This document shows, in pieces, positions 43,724 to 50,691 of a stretch of 64,000 nt of DNA; the stretch's first letter is position 1, and every line of letters begins with the position of its first letter. Under the pieces are notes generated by a model, which was not told the origin of the DNA, made no database searches, and saw nothing but the letters and a program-made list of their open reading frames with translations. Position numbers and translations under genes: made by a program. The stretch is from Natronomonas halophila (GTDB taxonomy: Archaea; Halobacteriota; Halobacteria; Halobacteriales; Haloarculaceae): NCBI RefSeq assembly GCF_013391085.1, contig NZ_CP058334.1, positions 372,001 through 436,000 on the forward strand. Reading direction: 5' to 3'.

Positions 43724-44125
43724 ATGGACTACAAGGTCATCGACCTGGACGACGTGCCGGTAACCGACCTCTCCGAAATCGAGGGGGTGCCGCCGGACCT
43801 CGATATCCGGCCCGTCGGCGACCAACTCGGACTCGAGGAGATGCGAGCGACGGTCTGGTATTTCGAACCCGGCGAAGAAATCCAGTATCACGCCCACAGC
43901 GAGCAGGAAGAGCTTTACTTCGTCCTCGAAGGCGAGTTCTCGCTGAAACTCGGTCGGTCCGGGGAAGAAGAGTACATCGACGCCGACGAGGGCACCTTCT
44001 GGGTCGCCAAGCCGAAGGTCGGCCACGGCCACCGCTACGTCGGCGACGACCAGGGCGTCGTCCTCTCGCTCGGCGCGCCGCCGGTCGAAGACCCCGGTCT
44101 CGACCCCCACTCGCTGGAGGATTAG
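43724..44125 (+). CDS. Cupin domain protein
   Basis: 133 residues, one cupin barrel. Metal-binding residues are in YHAHSEQEELYFVLEGEF (two His and Glu) and the second motif near KPKVGHGHRYVGD. It may be an isomerase, dioxygenase or binding protein; the substrate is unknown. The ATG at 43724 follows a T-rich patch. It converges with the glutaredoxin-like gene with a four-base stop overlap. Confidence 0.85.
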   Translation: MDYKVIDLDDVPVTDLSEIEGVPPDLDIRPVGDQLGLEEMRATVWYFEPGEEIQYHAHSEQEELYFVLEGEFSLKLGRSGEEEYIDADEGTFWVAKPKVGHGHRYVGDDQGVVLSLGAPPVEDPGLDPHSLED

Positions 44126-44403
44126 AAGTCGAAGTCGGTGTCGACGTCCTCCGGCGACCCGGCGTCGCCGTAGGTCGTTTCGATGAACTCCAGAATCCGG
44201 GCCGACTGGCTCATCGTGACGCCGTAGGCGTCGTCGACGATGACCGGCACCTGTCGCTGGCCCGAAACCGCCTTTACCTCGTCGCGATTGGAGTGTGGCC
44301 CTTCGACCCAGACGCTGTCGTAGTCGACGCCCAGTTCGTCGAGTTTGTCGACGACGAACTCGCAGAACGGACAGGCCTCCAGACGGTAGAGTGTGATGGA
44401 CAT
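44122..44403 (-). CDS. Glutaredoxin/GST N-terminal-like thiol protein
   Basis: 93 residues. The thioredoxin-fold start ITLYRLEACPFCEFV carries the active CPFC, and later VPVIVDD is the cis-proline region that binds thiol substrates. It likely reduces disulfides, perhaps with gamma-glutamylcysteine, the haloarchaeal thiol (gshA is in the window). Upstream lies the tandem repeat at 44456-44515. It converges with the cupin gene and diverges from the redoxin gene. Confidence 0.85.
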   Translation of the reverse strand: MSITLYRLEACPFCEFVVDKLDELGVDYDSVWVEGPHSNRDEVKAVSGQRQVPVIVDDAYGVTMSQSARILEFIETTYGDAGSPEDVDTDFDF

Positions 44404-44455
44404 ACACGGACACCCGTACCCGGAGAGCAAAAAGCCGGCGGCGTCGGAACCCCGA

Positions 44456-44515
44456 CTTGTGGCAGGCGGCGCCGAAACCGGACGGCTTGCGGCAGGCGGC
44501 GCCGAAACCACACGA
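44456..44515. repeat. 30-base tandem repeat, two units plus partial third
   Basis: Unit 1 is 44456-44485 and unit 2 is 44486-44515. They agree at 25 of 30 positions, and a third copy begins at 44516 (CTTGC). Each contains the palindromic core GGCGGCGCCG. The repeat lies upstream of the redoxin TATA box and 53 bases before the divergent glutaredoxin-like start. Its position between two divergent thiol genes suggests a regulator site, but this is inference. Confidence 0.7.
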
Positions 44516-44531
44516 CTTGCTGCCGTCCGCG

Positions 44532-44539
44532 TTTTTAAG
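44532..44539 (+). promoter_or_regulatory. TATA box for the redoxin gene
   Basis: TTTTTAAG centred 28 bases before the ATG at 44564, giving a leaderless transcript. Confidence 0.6.
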
Positions 44540-44563
44540 TCAGTGCCGCCGGTTGGACGTGGT

Positions 44564-45040
44564 ATGCCACCATCTGTCGGTGAAGACGCCCCCGAGTTCG
44601 AGGCATTGCTCTGCGACGGCGAGACCTTTCGGCCAACAGCCCTCGGTGACGCAGTCGGCGAGCGGGGCGCCGTCCTCGTTTTCGACGGGTTCGTCTTTTC
44701 AGCTATCGCCCGGAACTGGTGGCGTCGCTACGACAGCAACGGCTGGGCCGATTTCGACGGCGTTCCCGTCTACGGCGTCGTCAGCGACGGCCCCTACGCA
44801 ATCAACGAGTTCCTCCGCCAGTTGGACAGCCCCTTCTCCATGTTCTCCGATACCGGCGGCGACGTCGCCGACGCCTACGACCTGCTGGTCGAACGCGAGG
44901 GAATGGCGGGCACGAAAACCGCCCGCCGTGGGATTTTCGTCCTCGACGAGGCTGGCGCCGTCCGCCACGCGTGGGACACCGACGACTGGATTTATCCGGT
45001 GCCGCGCGAGGAAATCGAAGAGGCCGTAGCGTCGCTGTAG
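44564..45040 (+). CDS. Redoxin-family protein lacking the peroxidatic cysteine
   Basis: 158 residues of AhpC/TSA-like fold: VGEDAPEFEALLCDGE at the start, then LVFDGFVFSAIARNWWRRY where peroxiredoxins carry a catalytic Cys after FxFxPxC, then GTKTARRGIFVLDEAG. Here the position is Ala/Ile, so a normal peroxidase reaction seems impossible. The only cysteine is Cys17, before the active-site segment. The start at 44564 fits a TATA box; an upstream in-frame extension would pass through the tandem repeat and is rejected. It may bind rather than reduce, or use another residue. Confidence 0.8.
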   Translation: MPPSVGEDAPEFEALLCDGETFRPTALGDAVGERGAVLVFDGFVFSAIARNWWRRYDSNGWADFDGVPVYGVVSDGPYAINEFLRQLDSPFSMFSDTGGDVADAYDLLVEREGMAGTKTARRGIFVLDEAGAVRHAWDTDDWIYPVPREEIEEAVASL

Positions 45041-45838
45041 TCACTCGGCGTCTTCGTACTGCTCGAACCAGTCGCCGAGGCTCTTCTTGACGGCGCCGAC
45101 CGTGCTGCCGACGTTGAGGAGTTGGTAGCCGTCGTCGACTTTCTCGTGGACGTCGTCCATCCCGCTGGAGAGGCCACCGACCACCACGTCGTTGGCGAGG
45201 GCGGCCGTCCGGACCGACTCGACGGCTTCCTGCACCTCCGGATGGTCGGCCTCGCCGGGATGGCCGTAGGACACCGAGAGGTCGTTCGGGCCGATGAAGA
45301 CGAAGCCGAGTTCGGGCACCGAGACGATGTCGGCGATGTTCTCGACGGCCGCCGCGGTTTCGATGGTGACGCCGAACATCACCTCCTCGTCCTCGGTTTC
45401 GGTGTAGGTGTCACCGGCGCCGCCCCACCGGCTTGCTCGCGGGGAGGCGAGGCCGCGCTGGCCCGGCGCGCCGTCGTACTCGAAGCGGGCCGCCTCGATG
45501 GCTTCGCGAGCCTCCGCGGCCGTCTCGATGCGGGGGATAAAGACGTTCCGAACGCCCGCATCAAGCGTTTTCCGTACCAACGCGGGTTCGTTGGTCGGCA
45601 GGCGAACGAGCAGTTCGGTTCCGACGGCGTCGGCGGCCCGGAGCATGTCTTCGAGCCGCTGGCCGTCCCACGGGCTCGGGCCGCCGTGTTCGAAGTCCAG
45701 CCAGACGAAATCGAAGCCGAGTTCGCCGACGAGTTCGACCATCGTCGGGCTATACACGCCCTCGATGACGCCGAATGCTACGTCGCCGTCTTCGACCGTC
45801 TGCCGGAGGTCATTGGTCCGTAAATCGGACATGGACAT
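45041..45838 (-). CDS. HpcH/HpaI aldolase family protein
   Basis: 265 residues. The TIM-barrel class II aldolase motifs are FVWLDFEHGGPS with acidic metal ligands, RLPTNEPALVRKTLDAGVRNVFIPRIE (in two parts), FGVTIET and IGPNDLSVSYG. These enzymes split 2-keto-3-deoxy or hydroxy-oxo acids to pyruvate plus an aldehyde, with a divalent metal. Its stop abuts the redoxin gene's stop (convergent). Several starts are close together (45838, 45832); 45838 is used here. Confidence 0.88.
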   Translation of the reverse strand: MSMSDLRTNDLRQTVEDGDVAFGVIEGVYSPTMVELVGELGFDFVWLDFEHGGPSPWDGQRLEDMLRAADAVGTELLVRLPTNEPALVRKTLDAGVRNVFIPRIETAAEAREAIEAARFEYDGAPGQRGLASPRASRWGGAGDTYTETEDEEVMFGVTIETAAAVENIADIVSVPELGFVFIGPNDLSVSYGHPGEADHPEVQEAVESVRTAALANDVVVGGLSSGMDDVHEKVDDGYQLLNVGSTVGAVKKSLGDWFEQYEDAE

Positions 45839-45882
45839 GTGTTCGGTCGCCAGCACCAAGAAGGGCGATGCCGGCGGAGAGG

Positions 45883-46149
45883 TTACTCGTCGAGGAGGCG
45901 GTCGTACAACGGCCGAGTCAAACGCTCGATACGAGCAGTTCGTTCCTCGGTTTGATACTGGGCGGCCGACGGCGCCTCGCGATACCGATACACCTCGATG
46001 TGCTGTCGGTCGCCCTCCAGCCCTCGGGACGTTGCGGGCGCGTACGTGACGATATCGACGATGGGGTAGCGCTTCCAGTCGGTCGTCTCCAGTTCGGCAC
46101 GGACCGACCGCGGCCACGGTGGCGAGGCGGGGCGCAGACGCGGCGACAT
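45883..46149 (-). CDS. Small conserved-looking protein of unknown function
   Basis: 88 residues, no motifs recognised. The C-terminal part (VDIVTYAPATSRGLEGDRQ, then YQTEERTARIERL) looks like coding sequence, with charged helices, while the first 14 residues are Pro/Arg-rich and may not be translated. It lies between the aldolase gene and the second acyl-CoA dehydrogenase, all on the minus strand, six bases after the dehydrogenase stop. Confidence 0.5.
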   Translation of the reverse strand: MSPRLRPASPPWPRSVRAELETTDWKRYPIVDIVTYAPATSRGLEGDRQHIEVYRYREAPSAAQYQTEERTARIERLTRPLYDRLLDE

Positions 46150-46155
46150 CCCCGA

Positions 46156-47370
46156 TTACGGCAGGCCGAGTTCCTTCGCGATGGTGTTCAACTGGATTTC
46201 GTCGGTGCCCTCGACGATGCGGAGGATACGACCCGTCTGGAGTTCGTCCATGAAGGGGTTGTCCTCCGCGAGGCCGTTGCCGCCGTGGACCTGCACCACG
46301 TCGTCGGCGACGTCGAAGAGGACGTTCGAGGCGAGGTATTTGACGATGGAGGACTCCTCGATGGCCTGTTCGCCGTTATCCATCAGCCACGCGAGACGGA
46401 GCCCCGCCGCGTTGGCCGCGAAGGCGTTCGCCCGCGCCTCCGCGAGTTTGTGGGAGATGCCCTGGAACTTGCCGATGGGACGGCCGAACGCTTCCCGGTC
46501 GTTGGCGTATTCGACGCCCTTCTCGATGAGGAACTCGGTGTGGCCGAGCGCGCGGGCACCGATTTCGAGGCGGCCCAGCGAGAGGAACTCCATGGCATCG
46601 TAGAAGGCGCCGTCCTCGGTGCCGAGGATTCGGTCCTCGGGAATGCGGACGTCATCGAGGGCGATTTCGCCCTGCATCCCCGTCATGCCGACGGCGTTGT
46701 TCAGCGAGGCGACTTCGAACTCGTCTTCCTCGACGATGAAACAGGAGATGCCGCCGTAGCGGCCCATCTCCTCGATGGGAGATGTGCGGGCGAACACCTG
46801 CACGAAGTCGGCGTAGGGCGCGTTCGTAATCCACTGTTTCCGGCCGTTGAGGACCCACTCGTCGCCGTCCTTCTCGGCGGTGGTGTCCATGTTCGGCGAA
46901 TCGGAGCCGACGCCGGGTTCGGTCTGGGCGAAAGCCGTCGACTTCTCCCCACGGATGCAGGGTTTCAGGTATTTCTCGACCTGTTCGCCCTCGGCCTGGG
47001 CGAGAAGCGGTTTCGGACCTTCCGGGCCCGCGAGTGCGTATTCGGCGATGCCCGGTCCCGTCGAGGCGACTTTCTTGACCGACCGATACCACGTGACGTT
47101 GGAGACGCCCTCGCCGCCGACGTCCTCGGGGAGGTTCATCGCGTAAAAGCCCGCGTCGGCGCTCTTCTTACGGACCTCCTGAATCGCTTCCTGTACCTCG
47201 GGGACCAGACGGCCGTCGTCCTCGTGGCGCTTTCGAGGGTTCGACCACGTCTCCCCGAGGTCGTCCTCGATGGACTGGACCTCACTTTCGAGGAACTCCT
47301 CGAGGCTCGAGAGGATGAGACTCGTCTCCTCGTCGGTGTCGAAGTTGATGCCGGCAGACTCGCTTGCCAT
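46156..47370 (-). CDS. Acyl-CoA dehydrogenase
   Basis: 404 residues. Typical ACAD motifs include FAQTEPGVGSDSPN, LNGRKQWITNAP and VQVHGGNGLAEDNP. The catalytic Glu is present in RIVEGTDEIQ near the C-terminus, unlike the copy at 41682. The first 50 residues form an N-terminal helical domain of usual size. The gene shares direction with the small protein and HpcH aldolase downstream, perhaps one transcript. It diverges from the CoA-transferase gene over 126 bases. Confidence 0.92.
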   Translation of the reverse strand: MASESAGINFDTDEETSLILSSLEEFLESEVQSIEDDLGETWSNPRKRHEDDGRLVPEVQEAIQEVRKKSADAGFYAMNLPEDVGGEGVSNVTWYRSVKKVASTGPGIAEYALAGPEGPKPLLAQAEGEQVEKYLKPCIRGEKSTAFAQTEPGVGSDSPNMDTTAEKDGDEWVLNGRKQWITNAPYADFVQVFARTSPIEEMGRYGGISCFIVEEDEFEVASLNNAVGMTGMQGEIALDDVRIPEDRILGTEDGAFYDAMEFLSLGRLEIGARALGHTEFLIEKGVEYANDREAFGRPIGKFQGISHKLAEARANAFAANAAGLRLAWLMDNGEQAIEESSIVKYLASNVLFDVADDVVQVHGGNGLAEDNPFMDELQTGRILRIVEGTDEIQLNTIAKELGLP

Positions 47371-47496
47371 GGCCCCACATACGGCGGGGCCCTCTTGAAG
47401 GCTGCGCGTCGATTCACCGGCGGGTTTAAATTACCCACGCATCGCAGGTTTCCGGCCGACGGCAGGCTTATGTGCCGCCGCGGCCACCCACGTTCC

Positions 47497-48666
47497 ATGC
47501 GACTTGATGGCGTACGCGTGCTCGACCTCACGCGCCTGTTGCCCGGCCCCTACGCGACCCAACTGCTCGCGGACGCGGGGGCGGACGTAGTGAAAATCGA
47601 GGATACCGGCGCGGGCGATTACGCCCGACACATGCCGCCGACGACCGACGAAGGCATCGGCGCCGTCTTCGATGCCGTCAACCGCGGCAAGAAAAGCGTC
47701 GCGCTGGACCTCAAAAGCGAGGGCGGCCGAGAAGCCTTCTACGAACTCGTCGCTGAGGCCGACGTCGTTATCGAGAGTTTCCGGCCCGGCGTCACCGAAC
47801 GCCTCGGCGTCGATTACGAAACCCTGACCGACTACCGCGAGGACCTCGTCTACTGCTCGCTGACTGGCTACGGCCAGAACGGCCCCCACGCCGACAAGGC
47901 CGCCCACGACCTCAACTACATCGGCCTCGCGGGCCTGCTGGATATGACCCGCGAGGACACCGACGAGGCCCCGCGCATGCCGGGCTACCAGATAGCCGAC
48001 ATGGCCGGCGGCCTGCTCGCGGCGTTCTCGATTTGTTCAGCGCTGCTCTCCCGGGAACTCGGCAACACTGGCGGCGAGTATCTGGACGTGGCGCTGACCG
48101 ATGCCGTCGTCTCCTTCTCGCAAGCGCTCGCACCGCAGGCGCTGGCCGGCGAGGACCCGCGACCGGGCGAGACGCCGCTGACCGGGAAATACCCGTGGTA
48201 CGACGTCTACGAAGCCGCCGACGGCCGGTACGTCACCCTCGGCGCGCTGGAACCACAGTTCTGGAACGCCTTCTGTGAGGCCGTCGACCGGCCCGAACTC
48301 ATCGGCAAGCACATGACCGACGACCCGGCCGAGCGGCAGGCCGTCCGCGAGGAACTGGAAGCCATCTTCGCCGAACGGACCCGCGACGAGTGGGCCGAAA
48401 CGATGGCCGACGTCGACGCCGCCGTCGACGCCGTCTATACGCCGGCCGAAGCGTTCGAACACCCACAAATCGAGGCCCGCGGCTACGTCGAACAGCCCGA
48501 AGAGGGTGAATCGCGGGTCGGCTTCCCGCTTTGCGGTTCCGAGATAGACCGGGACACCGTCGACGCACCGCCGGGACACGGAACCCACACGGAAGCGCTG
48601 CTCCGAGAGGCCGGCTTGGACGACGAGGAACTCGAACGGCTTCGCGAGGAGGGCGCGATTAATTGA
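47497..48666 (+). CDS. CaiB/BaiF (class III) CoA-transferase
   Basis: 389 residues. The class III CoA-transferase pattern is clear: VRVLDLTRLLPGPYATQLLADAGADVVKIED at the start (in two parts), VVIESFRPGVTERLGVDY, YCSLTGYGQNGP, and GYQIADMAGGLLAAF with the catalytic Asp that carries CoA. It moves CoA between acids or acts as an alpha-methylacyl-CoA racemase. It is likely to supply acyl-CoA for the neighbouring dehydrogenases. A long reading frame through the opposite strand of the dehydrogenase gene joins in frame upstream but is not part of it. Confidence 0.9.
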   Translation: MRLDGVRVLDLTRLLPGPYATQLLADAGADVVKIEDTGAGDYARHMPPTTDEGIGAVFDAVNRGKKSVALDLKSEGGREAFYELVAEADVVIESFRPGVTERLGVDYETLTDYREDLVYCSLTGYGQNGPHADKAAHDLNYIGLAGLLDMTREDTDEAPRMPGYQIADMAGGLLAAFSICSALLSRELGNTGGEYLDVALTDAVVSFSQALAPQALAGEDPRPGETPLTGKYPWYDVYEAADGRYVTLGALEPQFWNAFCEAVDRPELIGKHMTDDPAERQAVREELEAIFAERTRDEWAETMADVDAAVDAVYTPAEAFEHPQIEARGYVEQPEEGESRVGFPLCGSEIDRDTVDAPPGHGTHTEALLREAGLDDEELERLREEGAIN

Positions 48667-49561
48667 CGCCGACGGCGAGCAGGTCGGCCAGCGCGTGTCG
48701 CTTCAGGAGCGCGAAGCCGACGAAGACGATGACGAAGCCGACGACCGAGAGCAGGCCGATGGATTCCTCAAGCAGGAAGACGCCGGCCACGGTGGCGACG
48801 ACCGGCACGAGATAGGCGACGAGGCTCGTCTCGAAGGCGCCCTGTTCTTCGAGGATGGTGTAGTAGATGACGAACGCGAACGCTGTCGAGAAGACGCCGA
48901 GATAGACGATGGCGCCGAGCGCGGTCGGTGCGAGCGTGGCGGCGGCAAGGCGTTCGCTGGCGCCGAAGCTGACGGAGTGCAGGACGAGGCCGCCGACCAG
49001 CATCGACCAGCCCGTGAGGGCGACGCGGTCCATCGAGGGGCCGGCACGCTGGACGAGGACGCCCCCAAGCGCGACGCTAATCGCCTGCCCGACGATGATG
49101 AGTCGGCCGACGGTATCGCCGGCGAGCAAGTTGTTCGGGTCGGGTTGGACGATGAGGCCGATGCCGAGGAAGCCGAGGCCGACACCGACGGCCCCGACCG
49201 GCGAGAGGCGTTCACCGAGCAAGGCGAGCGCCCATATCGCGGTCACGATGGGGACCAGCGCCTGAAGGATAGCAGCGATACCGCTCGGGACGGTCTGTTG
49301 GCCGATGAACAGCAGGCCGTTGCCGGCGACCAGAAAGAGTCCGCCGCTGACGATTGCGAGGCGATTGTTCCGACCGGTCGGACGCCAGTCGTCGCGAGCG
49401 ACGACGGCGTAGGCCAGAAGGAGGACCGCGGCGACGTCGTAGCGGAACGCCGCGAACAGAAGCGGCGGAAGATACTCCAGACCGACGGTTATCGCCGGGA
49501 ACGAGAGGCCCCACAGCGCCGCGAGGGTGACGAACATCGAAGTGGCGTACAGCCGTGACAC
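48659..49561 (-). CDS. EamA (DMT) family transporter
   Basis: 300 residues with ten predicted membrane spans in two EamA repeats; LAALWGLSFPAITVGL and IYYTILEEQGAFETS mark the first and second repeats. The GTG at 49561 adds eight residues before the ATG at 49537, matching the short N-terminus usual before the first span. Members export small metabolites or amino acids with a cation gradient. Its stop overlaps by eight bases the convergent CoA-transferase gene. A TATA box at 49730-49737 would give a leader of about 145 bases. Confidence 0.85.
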   Translation of the reverse strand: MSRLYATSMFVTLAALWGLSFPAITVGLEYLPPLLFAAFRYDVAAVLLLAYAVVARDDWRPTGRNNRLAIVSGGLFLVAGNGLLFIGQQTVPSGIAAILQALVPIVTAIWALALLGERLSPVGAVGVGLGFLGIGLIVQPDPNNLLAGDTVGRLIIVGQAISVALGGVLVQRAGPSMDRVALTGWSMLVGGLVLHSVSFGASERLAAATLAPTALGAIVYLGVFSTAFAFVIYYTILEEQGAFETSLVAYLVPVVATVAGVFLLEESIGLLSVVGFVIVFVGFALLKRHALADLLAVGVN

Positions 49562-49729
49562 ACCTTCGGATAGCCAACCCTCCGGCAAATCCCTGCCGTT
49601 TCGGTAGCGAACAGGTGACCCGTTCGGGGACGACAGACCGTGGGTCACAGCGGCGCGGTCGGCGCCTGCTCCCGCCTCGGCGGCCCGTCGGCAACTCGTC
49701 AGCGCACGCACCGTCTGCTCGGGTTATAG

Positions 49730-49737
49730 TATATAAA
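49730..49737 (-). promoter_or_regulatory. TATA box upstream of the EamA transporter gene
   Basis: TTTATATA on the minus strand between the SDR stop (49764) and the transporter. An in-frame ATG at 49711 lies 23 bases on, but the encoded extension does not look like haloarchaeal protein, so a leader is preferred. Confidence 0.5.
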
Positions 49738-49763
49738 CTTTCGCCGGAGGGCGGAAGTGTCGG

Positions 49764-50537
49764 TTACGTCGTCGTCCAGCCGCCGTCGACCTTGTAGACG
49801 CCGCCCGTACAGTAGACCGAGGCGTCGCTGGCGAGGAAGACGGCGAGGCCTTTGAGGTCCTCAGGGTCGCCGAGACGGCCGAGCAGGGTTTCCTCGGCCA
49901 TCCGGTCGTGCATCTCGTCCATGCCGGAGTCCTTGCGGAACGCGCCGCCGCCGATATCCGTGTGCGTCCAGCCGGGAGCGATAGCGTTGACGCGGATGTC
50001 CTGGTCGCCGAGGTCTGCGGCGGCCTGCTTGGTGAGTTGGACGACGCCGCCCTTCGAGGCGACGTAGGCGGCGACGCCGGGCCAATCGGAGGCAACCTCG
50101 CCGAGCACGGAGGCGGTCGTGACGATGCTGCCGCCGTCGTCCATCGCCGCGGCCGCCTCGCGAATCGTATAAAAGACGCCGTCGAGGTTGACGTCCATCA
50201 CGTCGTCCCACTCTTCGAGCGGGTAGCGGTCGATAGGCAAGGAGAGGCGGCCGATACCGGCGTTGGCGAAGACCACGTCGAGACCGCCGAGTTCGGCTTT
50301 CGTCTCCTGGACCATCGCCGCGACCTGCTCGGGGTCCGAAACGTCAACCTCGAGCGTGATGGTCTCGGCGTCGAGTTCCTCGGCGACTTCGTCGAGGCCC
50401 TCGCTGTCGATATCGGCCAGCGCGAGGTCCGCGCCCACGTCGGCGCAGGCCTCCGCATACCCCTTGCCGATGCCGGATGCCGCGCCCGTAATCAGTACCA
50501 CGTCGTCATCCAATCTGAATCGGTCGAGGACGCCCAT
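49764..50537 (-). CDS. Short-chain dehydrogenase/reductase (SDR)
   Basis: 257 residues. The classical SDR Rossmann motif is LITGAASGIGKGYAEA, with NAG in VFANAGIGR, a Ser (TTASVLG) and YVASKGG (catalytic Tyr-Lys) active site, and IAPGWTHTDIGG. Cofactor preference is suggested to be NAD(H) because Asp (ALADIDSEG) follows the second strand. Substrate unknown. The start at 50537 (MGVLDRF) fits SDR N-termini; an upstream ATG adds a basic, unlikely extension. Confidence 0.9.
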   Translation of the reverse strand: MGVLDRFRLDDDVVLITGAASGIGKGYAEACADVGADLALADIDSEGLDEVAEELDAETITLEVDVSDPEQVAAMVQETKAELGGLDVVFANAGIGRLSLPIDRYPLEEWDDVMDVNLDGVFYTIREAAAAMDDGGSIVTTASVLGEVASDWPGVAAYVASKGGVVQLTKQAAADLGDQDIRVNAIAPGWTHTDIGGGAFRKDSGMDEMHDRMAEETLLGRLGDPEDLKGLAVFLASDASVYCTGGVYKVDGGWTTT

Positions 50538-50680
50538 GCCCGCCTCTCGTCCGATTCGGGTTTGTCCGTTTCCCCTCTCATGCGTCGACACTTATGAACC
50601 GCGTCGGCAACCCTTAACCGCCGACCGACGTATTGCCACTCGAGATGACGGATAGCGTCCGAACTGGGAGCGGGCCGACG

Positions 50681-50685
50681 GGAGG
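50681..50685 (+). promoter_or_regulatory. Ribosome binding site for the GTG start of hyuA
   Basis: GGAGG six bases before the GTG at 50692. The homology with HyuA begins three residues later, so this site supports GTG as the start. Confidence 0.6.
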
Positions 50686-50691
50686 AAACCG

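Noticed and set aside
44456-44520. Tandem repeat considered as CRISPR
   Set aside because: Units abut with no spacers and there are no cas genes in the window.
45775-48666. Very long plus-strand frame of 963 codons
   Set aside because: Only its last 390 codons are the CoA-transferase. The rest is the antisense of an acyl-CoA dehydrogenase and the aldolase region, open because of high GC at third positions.
49562-49711. N-terminal extension of the EamA transporter from the ATG at 49711
   Set aside because: It is near a TATA box, but the encoded residues are basic and low-acid, unlike this proteome, and extend before the first membrane span without purpose.
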